Of a stretch of 64,000 bases of DNA, positions 1 through 10,800 are shown piece by piece. The position numbers were made by a program, and so were the translations under genes. How positions within the stretch are numbered: the stretch's first letter is position 1; each line of letters opens with the position of its first letter. Under the pieces are notes generated by a model. It was not told the origin of the DNA and did no database searches. It saw only the letters and a list, made by a program, of their open reading frames with translations. Source of the DNA: Tetraselmis striata (taxonomy: Eukaryota > Chlorophyta > Chlorodendrophyceae > Chlorodendrales > Chlorodendraceae); NCBI GenBank assembly GCA_006384855.1, contig VCJN01000444.1, forward strand, positions 1-64,000. The letters run 5' to 3'.

Positions 1-930
1 CGGTTGCCGCTTGCGGTATTGCGGGGCCCTCGCCGACGCAGCATGAGCGCCTGGCTGCCCCGCCCCGTCCTGGTGCTGCCGCCGAGTCAGGGCCGTCCAG
101 CCTCGGGGGGCGCTAGGTCCCCGGGCGCCGCCGCGCGGTCTGCTCATATGATTGTCCGAAGGATTGGTCGGCGGGCCGTCGCGGCCATCGTCGCTGCCGA
201 CCCCGCCAACTGGGCCCGGCGCCCACGCGAGCAGCTCCACGACCGCCCCGTCTACGCTTCCCCCGGCTTGCACCAGCACCTGGCGCAGCGCTGGCAGCGG
301 TATGCTTGGGAATACCTCCGCCAGGAGACCCGTCGCGCCGTCGTCGGCGGTCGTGGCCGGCGCGCCGATCATAACTGTTGATGTTGTATCCGGCGGCTGC
401 AATCGTGAGCCCTCCCTCCCACGCGTGACAGCGCAAATGTGGGCACCCTCACACTGGTCTCCTGCGCAAAAGATCTATCGCCTTACTGACCACAGGGACG
501 GTAGCGGTGCATTCTATCTACGACAGGCTTGTTGGTGGCGCGCGGCAGCGGCGTATAACGGCGTCCCCGCAAATTGTCAGTATTGTTACTGGTGACTGTA
601 GCCCTCATCATCAATATTATTATTGCGCGGCGGCGGAGGAGCGCGACCGGCGCGCGTAGTGACGACGTGGCAACGGCTGCTGCGCTGTGGTGGCGCGAGT
701 GCCGCGAGATCACAGCGCAGCAAGGTGCCGGCAGATCGCCGCTCCAACACCATGTGGGCGTGAGTTTTTCCGCCCCAGGGACGGGACTGGCATGTGCTGG
801 GTATAATACCCTCGTTATATATTCATTGGACGTTCCACGCACAGCATGGGTTCCGGTAGTACGGGGCAGAAGTGCCAATGCTCAGCTGATGCTGCTGCAC
901 AACTCGCTCGTGGGTGAAGTAGCGACTACA
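1..930. other. GC-rich stretch with weak open frames, no recognised gene
   Basis: The first 0.9 kb is GC-rich and then gives way to AT-rich DNA. A plus-strand frame at 4-381 reads as an arginine- and alanine-rich protein, and its second half (from about 150) has a more protein-like composition (QHLAQRWQRYAWEYLRQETR). I see no domain motif, splice pattern or partner exon. It could be the end of a gene or retroelement that starts outside the window. Treat as unassigned. Confidence 0.2.
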
Positions 931-3900
931 TGATGACCGAATAAGGATGTAGGTAGAATAAAGTTCGCCAGTCATCAGACACGCCATCACACTATAATTG
1001 TTCTTTAATCCTCATATCAATATGAGGCCTAGCTATAATTTCTAAGTGTAGTCCACTCACATATATAGAGTAACCTAAGGCCTACCTTTCAATGAATTCA
1101 GTCTCGATACAATTTATTGAAGATCATATCTGCATACACACGTGCACACATATTGTATATTGTTTCTTGTTCATGCGGCGTTGTTGTCGGCTGATGTGGT
1201 GGGCATGCACCTTATGTATGTTCACTTGCAAAAACATTGTGACCTTGTGACAATCAGGCCATCACAACTTGATTATTTGTTGTTTTAGCAGCCTTTCTTC
1301 CCTCCAAAAAGGGGTTATAACCTGATATCGGCAAAACAAGATGCTGATTCCCAAACAGTACCTAATGTTGTACTGGAGAAGCCGAAGCGACGCGTACGGC
1401 CGCGCCTTGGGCGGCCCATATTAGCGTGCGCGCTACCGTTGGCAGCGCTGCGTCAGTTTTACATGCTCCATGTTCGACATATTTGCCGTAGAATCTTGGC
1501 CGCGGGCCGCCATTGGGCATGGGCATCACGATTACACCCATTCTCACCGCAGCCCCCACCATGCCCATGAAACTGATTGATGGCGTTCTATCTATGTGAC
1601 TGCGTGAGCGTTAGCATCGACAACGTGCAGCATTTCAAGCCGTCGTCGAGGAAGGCTTCGGCCCGACGGCGAGTCGGCGACATGCTCGGAGGCTATGTTA
1701 ACAGTCTTGCGTTGTCTTGCTCCCGCGGCCTCCCTACCGCTTCACGATGCCGTTGTTCTCGCCATGAGCGTCCCAAAGAACACCGCCAAGCGGGGAGACT
1801 ATGCTTGAGCTGGACAAAAAGACTCTGACCGGCAAGTTTGTCCGAGGTGTTGTACCATGCATGGACTGCATGAAGCCCCGCCAAGCCGTTGCTTGTACTC
1901 CAGCCATGGCCCGTCGAAAATGAAGCCCCCCCCCAAGTGCCGAATTCGGACGGCAAGCTTGTCGATGGGCCTTGGGCTGAGAAGCACTTGCAGGTTAGTC
2001 GTTGACTGTGATGATTTTTCGTTTGTATTGCCGACCATAAATTGGCATGTGTGTGCTGACTGAATGCATATGTACTGTATGGTTGTAGAGAGTACGCTGT
2101 CAAGCAGTTTTCGGAGGCCTCGGAAAACACTTGATCTGTGGCATGCAGCCGTTCGATGAAGACCACCCTTTCTATGGCCTCGTAGTTGCTAGGCTAGCCT
2201 GGACGGTAGCACGCATGTTAAGTTTGAGTATTACACTCACCAGGCCAAGACAGCGGCTTGGTTTGATGCCTCTATGTGTGTGCTTACCGTGTTGGCACAT
2301 ATATATCACGAGCCCGGCATTATAGACGAGGCCTTGACCATGCAGTGGAGAACTGTGTTGCATTTCTGCCTAGTGTGTAGTTGTGCACAGACAGGGGACC
2401 CGAGCCGCTCGTACGGGTGTGCGACAATGTCGGAGCATATACCGATACGCTACGCGATGTAGCTACCGGTACTTGGCTGACCGTGTACCAGATATATGGC
2501 TATATATGCGGCTGCCCGCAAGTATATGATTGACATGCTCGGATATTGTACTTTGCTTTCACAAGAGGACACCCGTCAGGCGCAACATAGCCATGCGCAG
2601 CGTCAGAGAGCATCTGCAAGAGTGATAGAGTAGCATGCATCCATCAATACACAGCCATAGTAGGCTTCGGCCGGGAGGGCAAGGGGTTAACAATTCCACA
2701 CTATAATCATGTGGTTTTTCTTCAGACTTGTCCTCTCGTGCATGTAATGCCTGCGGGAATAGCTTGCTCGCCAATGTGTGCTTGCATGACATCACCAACA
2801 ATGATGTAACCGCCAAACTGCATCTTTTGCAATGCTTTTGGCAATACTTTGTAGTACCTTCGGATGCAGCAGGAGGAATAAAAAAGGGCGCTCAAAAAAA
2901 GGGGGCACCTTGAACGACAAATCAAGTTGTGATGGCGTCATGAATGATGTTTATATACGATAGTACGAGTATTTAGTGTACGATGTGTAGGTACCTGAGG
3001 TAGCGACGAGTATAGATACGATATACGCTGCCGCGTGTTAGCAAGCGTTGTCCTTTTGAGGCGGATATGTCGCGCCTCGATTGTTACATTGGTTTCGGAG
3101 CAAAATTTGACAATCACTACGGCAATGACATCCGCGTCAAAAACACTACAAAGCTTGCTACCACACGGCCACACGGCTAGCGGCAGTGATATATATCGTG
3201 TAGTGTATATACTCGTCGCAAATTTGAAGTTTGAAATTCCTTGCAACTTCATTCCCGCTTTATATTTGATGCTAAACGGGCAAGTTGTCTTACTACAGCC
3301 CAGCGCCTTGTCGCAATAACCTCAGGTACCTACAACATCGTACACGTACTCGTAGCGCACATACATATACATAATCATATTATTTATCATTCTATCGCGC
3401 GAAAATGTGCTATGCCACCCCCCCCCCCCCCCCCCCTCCGGCGCCCCCTGGGGCATGGCCCTCGGCAACTCGACAAGCTACACATAAAGTAACATAACGC
3501 TTGCCCTATAGTAGTGGCAGCTAATATATTGTGATGCATCTTGATACATATGTGGTTGGGCGGCTGCCCGCTAAAGGAGGCGGCATGGAGAGTGCCAGCA
3601 TCGGTAGCATGATGTGGTGTGCTGATTGGCGAGACTGCGAACCGACATCATGTATCGTAGCTAGATCGCTGCCTAAACAACTGCCCGTCGTTGAGTTGCT
3701 GTGAGGGTTTGACTGTTGCCAATACTGTCCCGCCCCGGGTGTCCCCAAAAATGCATGCATATGGTATTTGCGGCGGCTATGATGAGTGACCGCAAGACGC
3801 ACCGGCGCATTTCAAACATGGAATCGAGTATGCTTTTGACAAAGAGGGTGCGAACTGCGAAGGTTGTTTTACACGGAAGAAGCGTTATTTTATGGCTACC

Positions 3901-3990
3901 CGTAGGAAGGCGCACCTAAAGCGGGGGGGGGGGGGGGGGGGTGGGGGGGGGGGGCGGAGGTGGGGCATGCAAGGTGGAAACGGAAAACGG
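931..3990. other. Intergenic, AT-richer; no gene seen
   Basis: About 3 kb with only short open frames on both strands and no conserved motif. It contains a C run at about 3418-3436 and a G-rich tract at 3923-3954. The phrase TTTCAAACATGGAATCGAGT near 3810 resembles the sequence just after the direct repeat at 3991-4225, so the relic described there may have left fragments to its left. Confidence 0.5.
3923..3954. repeat. Poly(G) tract
   Basis: Nineteen G, one T, then twelve G. It lies outside any traced gene, unlike the many C/G runs in introns, and directly precedes the direct repeat at 3991. Confidence 0.95.
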
Positions 3991-4225
3991 GAAGGCGCTG
4001 CCGAAGGCAGCGAGCTGGAAGATGGTAGGCGAGCTGATGGTGGCTGTCCTAAGTAGCTTCCCGGACGGGAACGCAGGCCTCACGGGCGATGGGGCATCCC
4101 GTACATAATCTGGGCGGTACCGGTGACTTAGTTAACCGGTTATTGAAACCACCAGCAGACCGTACAAGTTGCACTGGGACCATTAACATTGTCGTTTGGA
4201 AACCCCATAAATAAGCTTAGGTCAT
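3991..4225 (+). repeat. Direct repeat, left copy (relic element)
   Basis: Matches 6100-6333 with many substitutions and small indels. Shared landmarks are GAGCTGGAAGATGG, CTGTCCTAAG, GAAACCACCAGCAGACCGTAC and GGAAACCCCATAAA. The divergence between the copies implies an old insertion. Confidence 0.7.
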
Positions 4226-5098
4226 ATTTCAAACATGCAATCGAGTCTGGTTTTGCCAGTCACGCGCGATTCGGTTACGACTACGAGCGTGGGTTGTCGG
4301 CAAGCGTTCCAACTAGACGAAGGCGGAAGATGTCTTGGTTTGTAGGAGGTCTCGCGCCAAGAAGACTTCTAGTAACCTCGAACGAGGCGCAGGCGTAGAG
4401 CAGACGCGGATGGGAGATGTAGGCGCCGGCGAATGTCGGGGCAACATAAAGCCGGACGCGCTGCAAAAATATGAAGGCGCCCGCTTCTGCCGATGGCGTT
4501 GTGCAACAATGGCGCGCGGCGGGCGACATGAACCGGGAGGGCATGTCAGCAGGAGCGGGCAGGTTGACGAATGCCGAGCATAGCGGCTCATGTACGACGA
4601 GTACGTGCTCAGCGCGCGGGCCCGCTAGCGCGCCACGTACATCCATATGAAGTACGGTATATGTAGTACGCGACGCGACGGTAGCGAGGTACATGTATTG
4701 GCGCCGGGGCACTACGTTACGAGGGGTGGGTGGACACGTGACGCCCCGCGACGACGGCAATGTATGTATACATGCTGCCATCACCGGCGGCGGTCGTCCC
4801 GCCGCCTCGCACGAGGGGCGGCACCTGAAACGGATAACGCAGTGGAGCACATGCACGATAAGAGACCCTGGCAGTGTGCTTGCGCCGTATGGGATATGAT
4901 GTGTGTCGGGGTCGATTGCCGGCGACGTCGTAGAAGACCTGCCGACTCGGGAAGTCGTGGTAGTCGCGGGCGTCATTGCGCGGAGTGTGGCGAGGCGGCC
5001 ACCGCTGCGGCACAAGCGACGGCTGCCGACCACGAGCTCGCAAGTCGGAGGCCCGCGATGACGCCACGAAATGCATAGGTCGCGCTAAGTGGCGGAGA

Positions 5099-5100
<2 letters not shown>

Positions 5101-5132
<32 letters not shown>
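5101..5132. repeat. Poly(C) tract of 32 bases
   Basis: An uninterrupted C run inside the relic element, outside any traced gene. Its length in an assembly is unlikely to be exact. Confidence 0.95.
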
Positions 5133-5133
<1 letters not shown>

Positions 5134-6099
5134 CGGCGGACAGCTCGTGAATGAGAAGTCGGGAAGTCGGGAAGTCGGGAACGGGTTGGCCTGCGTAGAA
5201 GCTCAAACAGCCTACGCCGGTCCATATAACGATGCTAGTGTTGTCGGCACGAGGGTTACTTCATTGAGGTGAGGCGGCCGCCGCTGCTTCACCATCGATG
5301 GCCGCCGGAGTTCTAAACCCGGAGCTGGAGAAGGGTAGTTATGGGAACCACGAGACGTCGTCGAGCACGCAAGGTGGTAGAGCTGCACCCCGGCGGGGCG
5401 GCAGCCCCATTTTGTCGTTCTCCTTGTGACGACGACGTTGCGGTGGGAAGCATCGGACACGCGACGGACTGAATTGCGCAGACGCTTCCCACTGCAACCA
5501 CCGCAAATGTTGATGAGGCACGGTCATGGCGACGGCAACGAGCCCTCTCAAGACACGGGCGCATGAGCGGCGCCATGTCCGCGTAACGGATCAATCAGTA
5601 CGCGAGTAGTTCGGGAAAACCACCACGCACAACGACTACGGTCGATGCCGCGATGCCTTGCTGCGAGGACCCGCGGACCGAGGTGAAGTGCCTTGCATGA
5701 CGGCAAACACGCGTGTCTGACTAACGAGCGCGCCCGCCCCACTTATTCTCAAGAGTTGATAACCGAGAGAGGGTGCTCCATCCGCTGCGGGAGCCCCAAA
5801 AAGCCCGTACTGCGACTCGGCTTCAGGTGTCGGGGTTTAACACCCCCCCCCCCCTCTCAGCTCGAATTCCACATCGTGCGCATCGCCACATGAATGCGTC
5901 CAGCTTCAAAGCAAGGGCAAAACGAACGGAAAGCGACCTCGGGCGCACGAGTCGGGAAACCCGCACTACCGAGGGGTAGTCTATCGCTGCCGATGACGAT
6001 GTAACGCACATGCGTGGCACGACGATTCATTACAAGGGAAAGGAACCTCGGTGCGGACTTTGCCAGCCTTTGCTGCCCTCGCACGCATATCAAGTACGC

Positions 6100-6333
6100 G
6101 AAGCCGCTGCCCGAGGCAGCGAGCTGGAAGATGGCCGGCGAGCTGGTGGTGACTGTCCTAAGCAGCTAGCTCCCCGGCCGGGAACGCAGGGCCCACGGTC
6201 AATGGGGCAGCTCGTACTGAAACCTTGTGGTACCGGGAGCTTTGCCGGTTGAAACCACCAGCAGACCGTACGGGTTGCGCTAGGCGGACAGTAGTTAACA
6301 TTGTTGGGAAACCCCATAAACAAGTTTAGATCA
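6100..6333 (+). repeat. Direct repeat, right copy (relic element)
   Basis: Second copy of the repeat at 3991-4225, in the same orientation about 2.1 kb away. It ends in GGAAACCCCATAAACAAG, nearly identical to the terminal motif of the repeats at 36489-36673 and 39418-39598. Confidence 0.7.
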
Positions 6334-7847
6334 TAATTTATAGATACCAGTATGCGGGTGCCGACTCGGTAATTCGAGCATTGCGAATTTGAACCCGCCA
6401 TGCATGCGCGCCAAAGATCAAATGTAGACAAAAACATCGCGGAAAGAAAGCGTATATTCGTGTAGGTTATTTACTGCAAGCCCTTTTTCGGGCTAATTAA
6501 TATCAAGGGTACATACCATATATGAGTGACACGGCGCCGGTGGTATGGCGCTAGGCGCCCGCCGTGTATAAGTTTATATAATCATGACATTTTGTCGTAT
6601 TGCCGTGTTGGGTACTTGTGCAGGGCAAGCCGTCTGGCAATCCTTGGAGTCAGTGGTGGCATGCGTTGAGCAAAAAGAAGTAATCAGGGGCGCATGGTGT
6701 TGACTCACACGGTAACGCACATGCCGATACAGTGATGATGCCACCTCCTGAATCAGCAATCATAATTATTCGAATGATACCGGATGGCATGTGATGGTGG
6801 CGCCAGTTACGACCGAAATATCATCGGTATGCAGCATCCTCGAGACTGCAAGAGACATTACCCCCGCGGGTTCTGAAGATGGCCCTAATAACCCGCCAGG
6901 GTTTTGAAATAGAGATAATATCCGCCGTCAAGGGTCGTATGATGCCAGGACGTAAAGGTTCGCAATTGATTTTTCCGTGCACTTTGTTGACCACATGTAA
7001 GGCATCGTCTGTCTGATGTGAAACGAACTGTTGCTTTGCGTAATTTTGTGGATACGCTCGATTGGTTGCAAGTTTGCGGAAACTACTGTTTTTTGCAACA
7101 TTCAGCTAGTTACATATCCAGCCAGAATTCCAACCGCAAATTAGTATAATGTTTATTGTTTTTAACCCTAAACGGGGTTGGAGACGTAGTGTGACATTTA
7201 TATTTATCCTGACATTGTGAACTGTCTTTGCCATATAATGTACAGGTACTTGTATTGCGGGATGTTTCATTCTACGGGTACGATAAGTACTGGTACAAGG
7301 GCTCGCATGCCATGCGAGTCCCGAGATAGTGTGCATGCCTGATGACAAACATGTGCCCGTAAACATGTATATGCATTTTCCCAAACTTGTCATTATTTAC
7401 TATTGACAGTATTGAGTATGTATGAGTATGTATTATGGATTGCCACAGGCTGACAAGGCTGGCGTTTTGCCTTTTGTTTATGCCTCTCCTTGGTGACGCT
7501 CTTGGCAGTGAGCGTGATGTTTGACAGTCGACCTGGTCTGTCGACCGGTGCCGAGGACAGCAACTATATATATTAGCAGCGGGTGGTGACATTTTGTAAC
7601 AATTCTGTCATTATTCTCATCATTGAAGCATGTCGTCTTTCTTGGAACTCCACCACACAACCTTCGTTTGTGTCTCTCTGGGCAGGGACTACTCACGCTG
7701 GTTTCGGAGCACTCCCGGCACAACATCATCAGCAGCACTCCCAACAGCTTAAACGGCGTATATCACGATTACACCATGAGTGGCCTTTTCTGGACTCCGG
7801 TCAACGCAGCAAATTCCCGCATCCTTCCCGGCTCGGCGGCTGTCCAG
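6334..7847. other. Intergenic; no gene seen
   Basis: No frame with recognisable protein character. It includes the 3' flank of the ARID-PHD gene (read leftward from 7847) and a short palindrome around 7528-7548 (GTCGACCTGGTCTGTCGAC). Confidence 0.5.
7769..7773 (-). terminator. Possible UGUAA polyadenylation signal
   Basis: The minus strand reads TGTAA about 75 nt downstream of the ARID-PHD stop codon. UGUAA is the usual poly(A) signal in many chlorophytes. A pentamer is weak evidence, and I did not find the same signal close behind the kinase, coiled-coil or RING stop codons. Confidence 0.3.
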
Positions 7848-10800
7848 CTAGCAGCAGCAGCGGGGGCACGTGTACTCCGGGCCTCCGTCCTTGTGGTACT
7901 CCCGGAACGGCGCCAGTCCCTTGCGGCGGTCGCAAGGGTAGTGCACCCACCTGCGGGGCGGGGGCCATCCCGCCGTCAGAACATCCACCACCACCGCGTG
8001 TTGTGAGGAGGGCCATGCGCCGGTTGGCACCTTGGGGGCAGACTCACTCTTCACACTTGCAGCAGTTCAACCAGTCGTCGAGTCCGGGCTCCTGAGGGTG
8101 CACAGCAGATGTCCATTTCAGCGGGTATGTCTAACGCGTGTGTGGACCGGCCCTTTGCAGGAAATGTACTCTAGCATAGGACTTGGTTGTTGGGGGAGGG
8201 GGGGGGGGGGGGGGGGCACCTCGCCCCGGCTGCACAGTATGCACCGTCCAGAGGCGACATCGCCCGGGTGGTGCAGCTCGTAGGTGAGGAGGAGGGCGCG
8301 GTAGTGCTTGATGAGCGCGTTGCCCACTGCGGTCTGCTTGTGGTCCTTCGCGAAGTTCGTCATCTTCGGGAACACCTGCCGTTGGCGAGCAGCGCGCGGG
8401 GATCATCGTTCGCCCTGTCGACGCAGCGCGGGCGGCATGGAGGCAACGGAGGAGTAATGGGGGAGGGGGGGGGGGGGGCGCGAGGCGGCCCGGCCCACCT
8501 GTCCCTTCCAGTTGATGGTGCACTCATGGCCCCCGCTCTTGCAGACCTCCACGTACAGGTTGAACAGGTCCAGCGGGGAGCCGTTCAGGATGGGCAGCTG
8601 GGCCAGCCGGCAGCGCAGCACCGCCTGCGCCGACACCCCAGGCGAGGGAGGGCGAGGTCAGGCGCGCTGCCACACAGCTAAGGTTACATGTGGATTGGAT
8701 TGGCGATGTAATGTGATGAAGTCAGTGAGGTTCTGAAGCGAGCTTGCGGGAAGCGGTCATCTACCTTGTAAAAGAGGTGCAGGTCGGCCAGAAACTCCTC
8801 CGGGCTGCATGTCTCCAGAGGCGGCCGCGTCGACCCGTACTCCGCCGGCTCCACAACCGGCTCCGGGGGCGCTATGTGGCCCAGAGGCGCCACCTCCACG
8901 ACGGCCTTCAGGTGGTCCAGGTCCATCTCGTACACCGCCGACACCGGCTGGGAGCCGACCTGCGTGCACAGCGGCACCCGGCGCACCCATCAGCGCGAAT
9001 CAGCGGATCGGACCACAGACAGCTCTGCGCCAGACACTCGTGCACAGTGCGGGTGCCCACACGGCCAGCATACGCCGGCTGTTCCACAACGCTTTCGCTC
9101 AAAAAAACAACAAAGGTATCCTGTAGGATTGGGTCTGTCTCCATTGTTTTCCTTCGCGTCTACAAATTCAAAAGGAAGTCAATTCTCATTGGCCTCACGG
9201 GTGCTGATTCGCCTGTAACAACCCCTACTATCAGCCTCAAATTCGGCTTCCATGCAACCTTAACGAAGATTCGCGATGGTTCCGCTACAGTTTCGTCGAC
9301 ATTTGACCCCTGGGAGGCTAGGCAGGGTCTTATTTGCAGCGTTCTCATCATCGTGTCGGCACCTGTCGTCTCGTGATAAGTTACCGGCGGGAGGGGCATT
9401 TGGCGACTACTTTTACAGCCGGGATTTCCGGCTCAATGCCACGCTAGCATGTACCATGGGGGAAAGAATGTTTCAATACCAGTGCGTTCGCGATCCGGGT
9501 GCGAGCGAGTGTCTTGTCTCTGCTAATGAATGCAATTGGAGTTTTGTGGCGACTTGGCCGCTCTATCAGTACAGTTCATCACATAATACTGGATGGAGTT
9601 GTTGCGCAGAGTTAATTGAAAAGCAACGCGAATGTCGACGTCGATATAACCGTGCAAGCACGTGGCGCATGCTGTGGTGGGCACGTCCGGGAGCATTCCC
9701 TGCTTGAAGCTAAAGATACAACCAATGCTCCTGGCATACTCTCATAATGAATGTATAATATGTATAAAGCGAGACTCTTTGTAGAGACTATATCTACGTA
9801 TGTACATAGGCGGGTATGTACACATAGAAACCTTACATGGAGCTTTTAGGTGGCTGGAGGGCACAGGAGTGTATATATACATATGTATATATCTATATCT
9901 TTCGTGGGAAGGTGTATATATACATACATATATGTGCACATAGAGAGACCCATGTGAGGCGCTCTTTCCTTGTTGTTCATGTACTGATGGACTCGTACTA
10001 CCCACCCGTGAACGCATTATAGATCTACTCCCTCTAGGTGTTCAGGGCGCCCTAGCCGTACCTGCAGGATGCCGAGCCGAAGGAGCGCCCTGCCAGGCAT
10101 CGCCAGCTGCGTGGCGTACTGGTTCAGCACGCTGGCCGCCCACACGCTGGTGGTCACCAGCACCTGCGTCCCGGGCAGCTCCAGCTCCAGCTTGGACGCC
10201 TCGTGGCGCAGCGTGACCTTCCCGGCGGCCAGGGAGGTCAGGTGGAACTGCAGCTGCATGGCATCCGTAGCCAGGGACACCGCCAGCGCGTGCTGCACCG
10301 CCCACGGCTGCCGCGCGACTTCCTCCGGCGCACCCAGCTGGACGTCAAACATGGCCCCAGCGCCGGTGGCGACCTCGTACTGCCGGCCGTCGCGGATGTG
10401 GGACGAAGAGACGCGGCCGCCGTGGGGCAGCGGCTCGCACCCTCGCACATCCGCTGCCAGCAGGCTGCGCAGCGCCCGGGCAAGGTCCGCCAGGTTCCGG
10501 GCATCCAGCCTCTCGCTCTCGGGGCTGCCTGCCAGAACGAGCTTCATCTGCCGGGGGTGATGCGCCGCGGGGGGTAGTCAGTCGGCGCCAGGGGCTAAAC
10601 CTCGCATGGGTGGGTGGGTATAAAGGTAACAAGGAAGAGGAGGGGGGGGGGGGGATATCAAGGTAACAAGGAAGAGGGGAGGAGGGGGGGCGGGTCGCAC
10701 CTGCGCCCTGGGAGCCACCATGCGCACGTGCTTCCAGCCCGGCAGGACGGCGTCGATACCAGCGGCAAGGTCCATCGCGCCACTGGAGGGCGGCACGATG

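Larger units (their letters stand above)
3991..6333. mobile_element. Decayed element bounded by ~235-bp direct repeats
   Basis: Related sequences at 3991-4225 and 6100-6333 lie in the same orientation and bracket about 1.9 kb. Both begin with GAAG-CGCTGCC-GAGGCAGCGAGCTGGAAGATGG and end with a block close to GGAAACCCCATAAA followed by AG-TTAG-TCAT. The same terminal block closes both repeats of the tyrosine-recombinase element at 36489-39598, so this is probably a relative of that family (inference). The interior has no recognisable protein. The longest minus-strand frame (4281-5033) has no domain I know. A 32-base C run sits at 5101-5132 and a short GTCGGGAA repeat at about 5158-5183. Confidence 0.5.

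Noticed and set aside
4281-5033. 250-residue minus-strand frame
   Set aside because: Composition follows local GC content, no domain or splice support, and it lies inside a repeat-bounded relic.
8187-8681. Open plus-strand frame of about 164 residues
   Set aside because: It is antisense to ARID exons 7 and 8, whose minus-strand reading has a coherent domain and matching splice phases.
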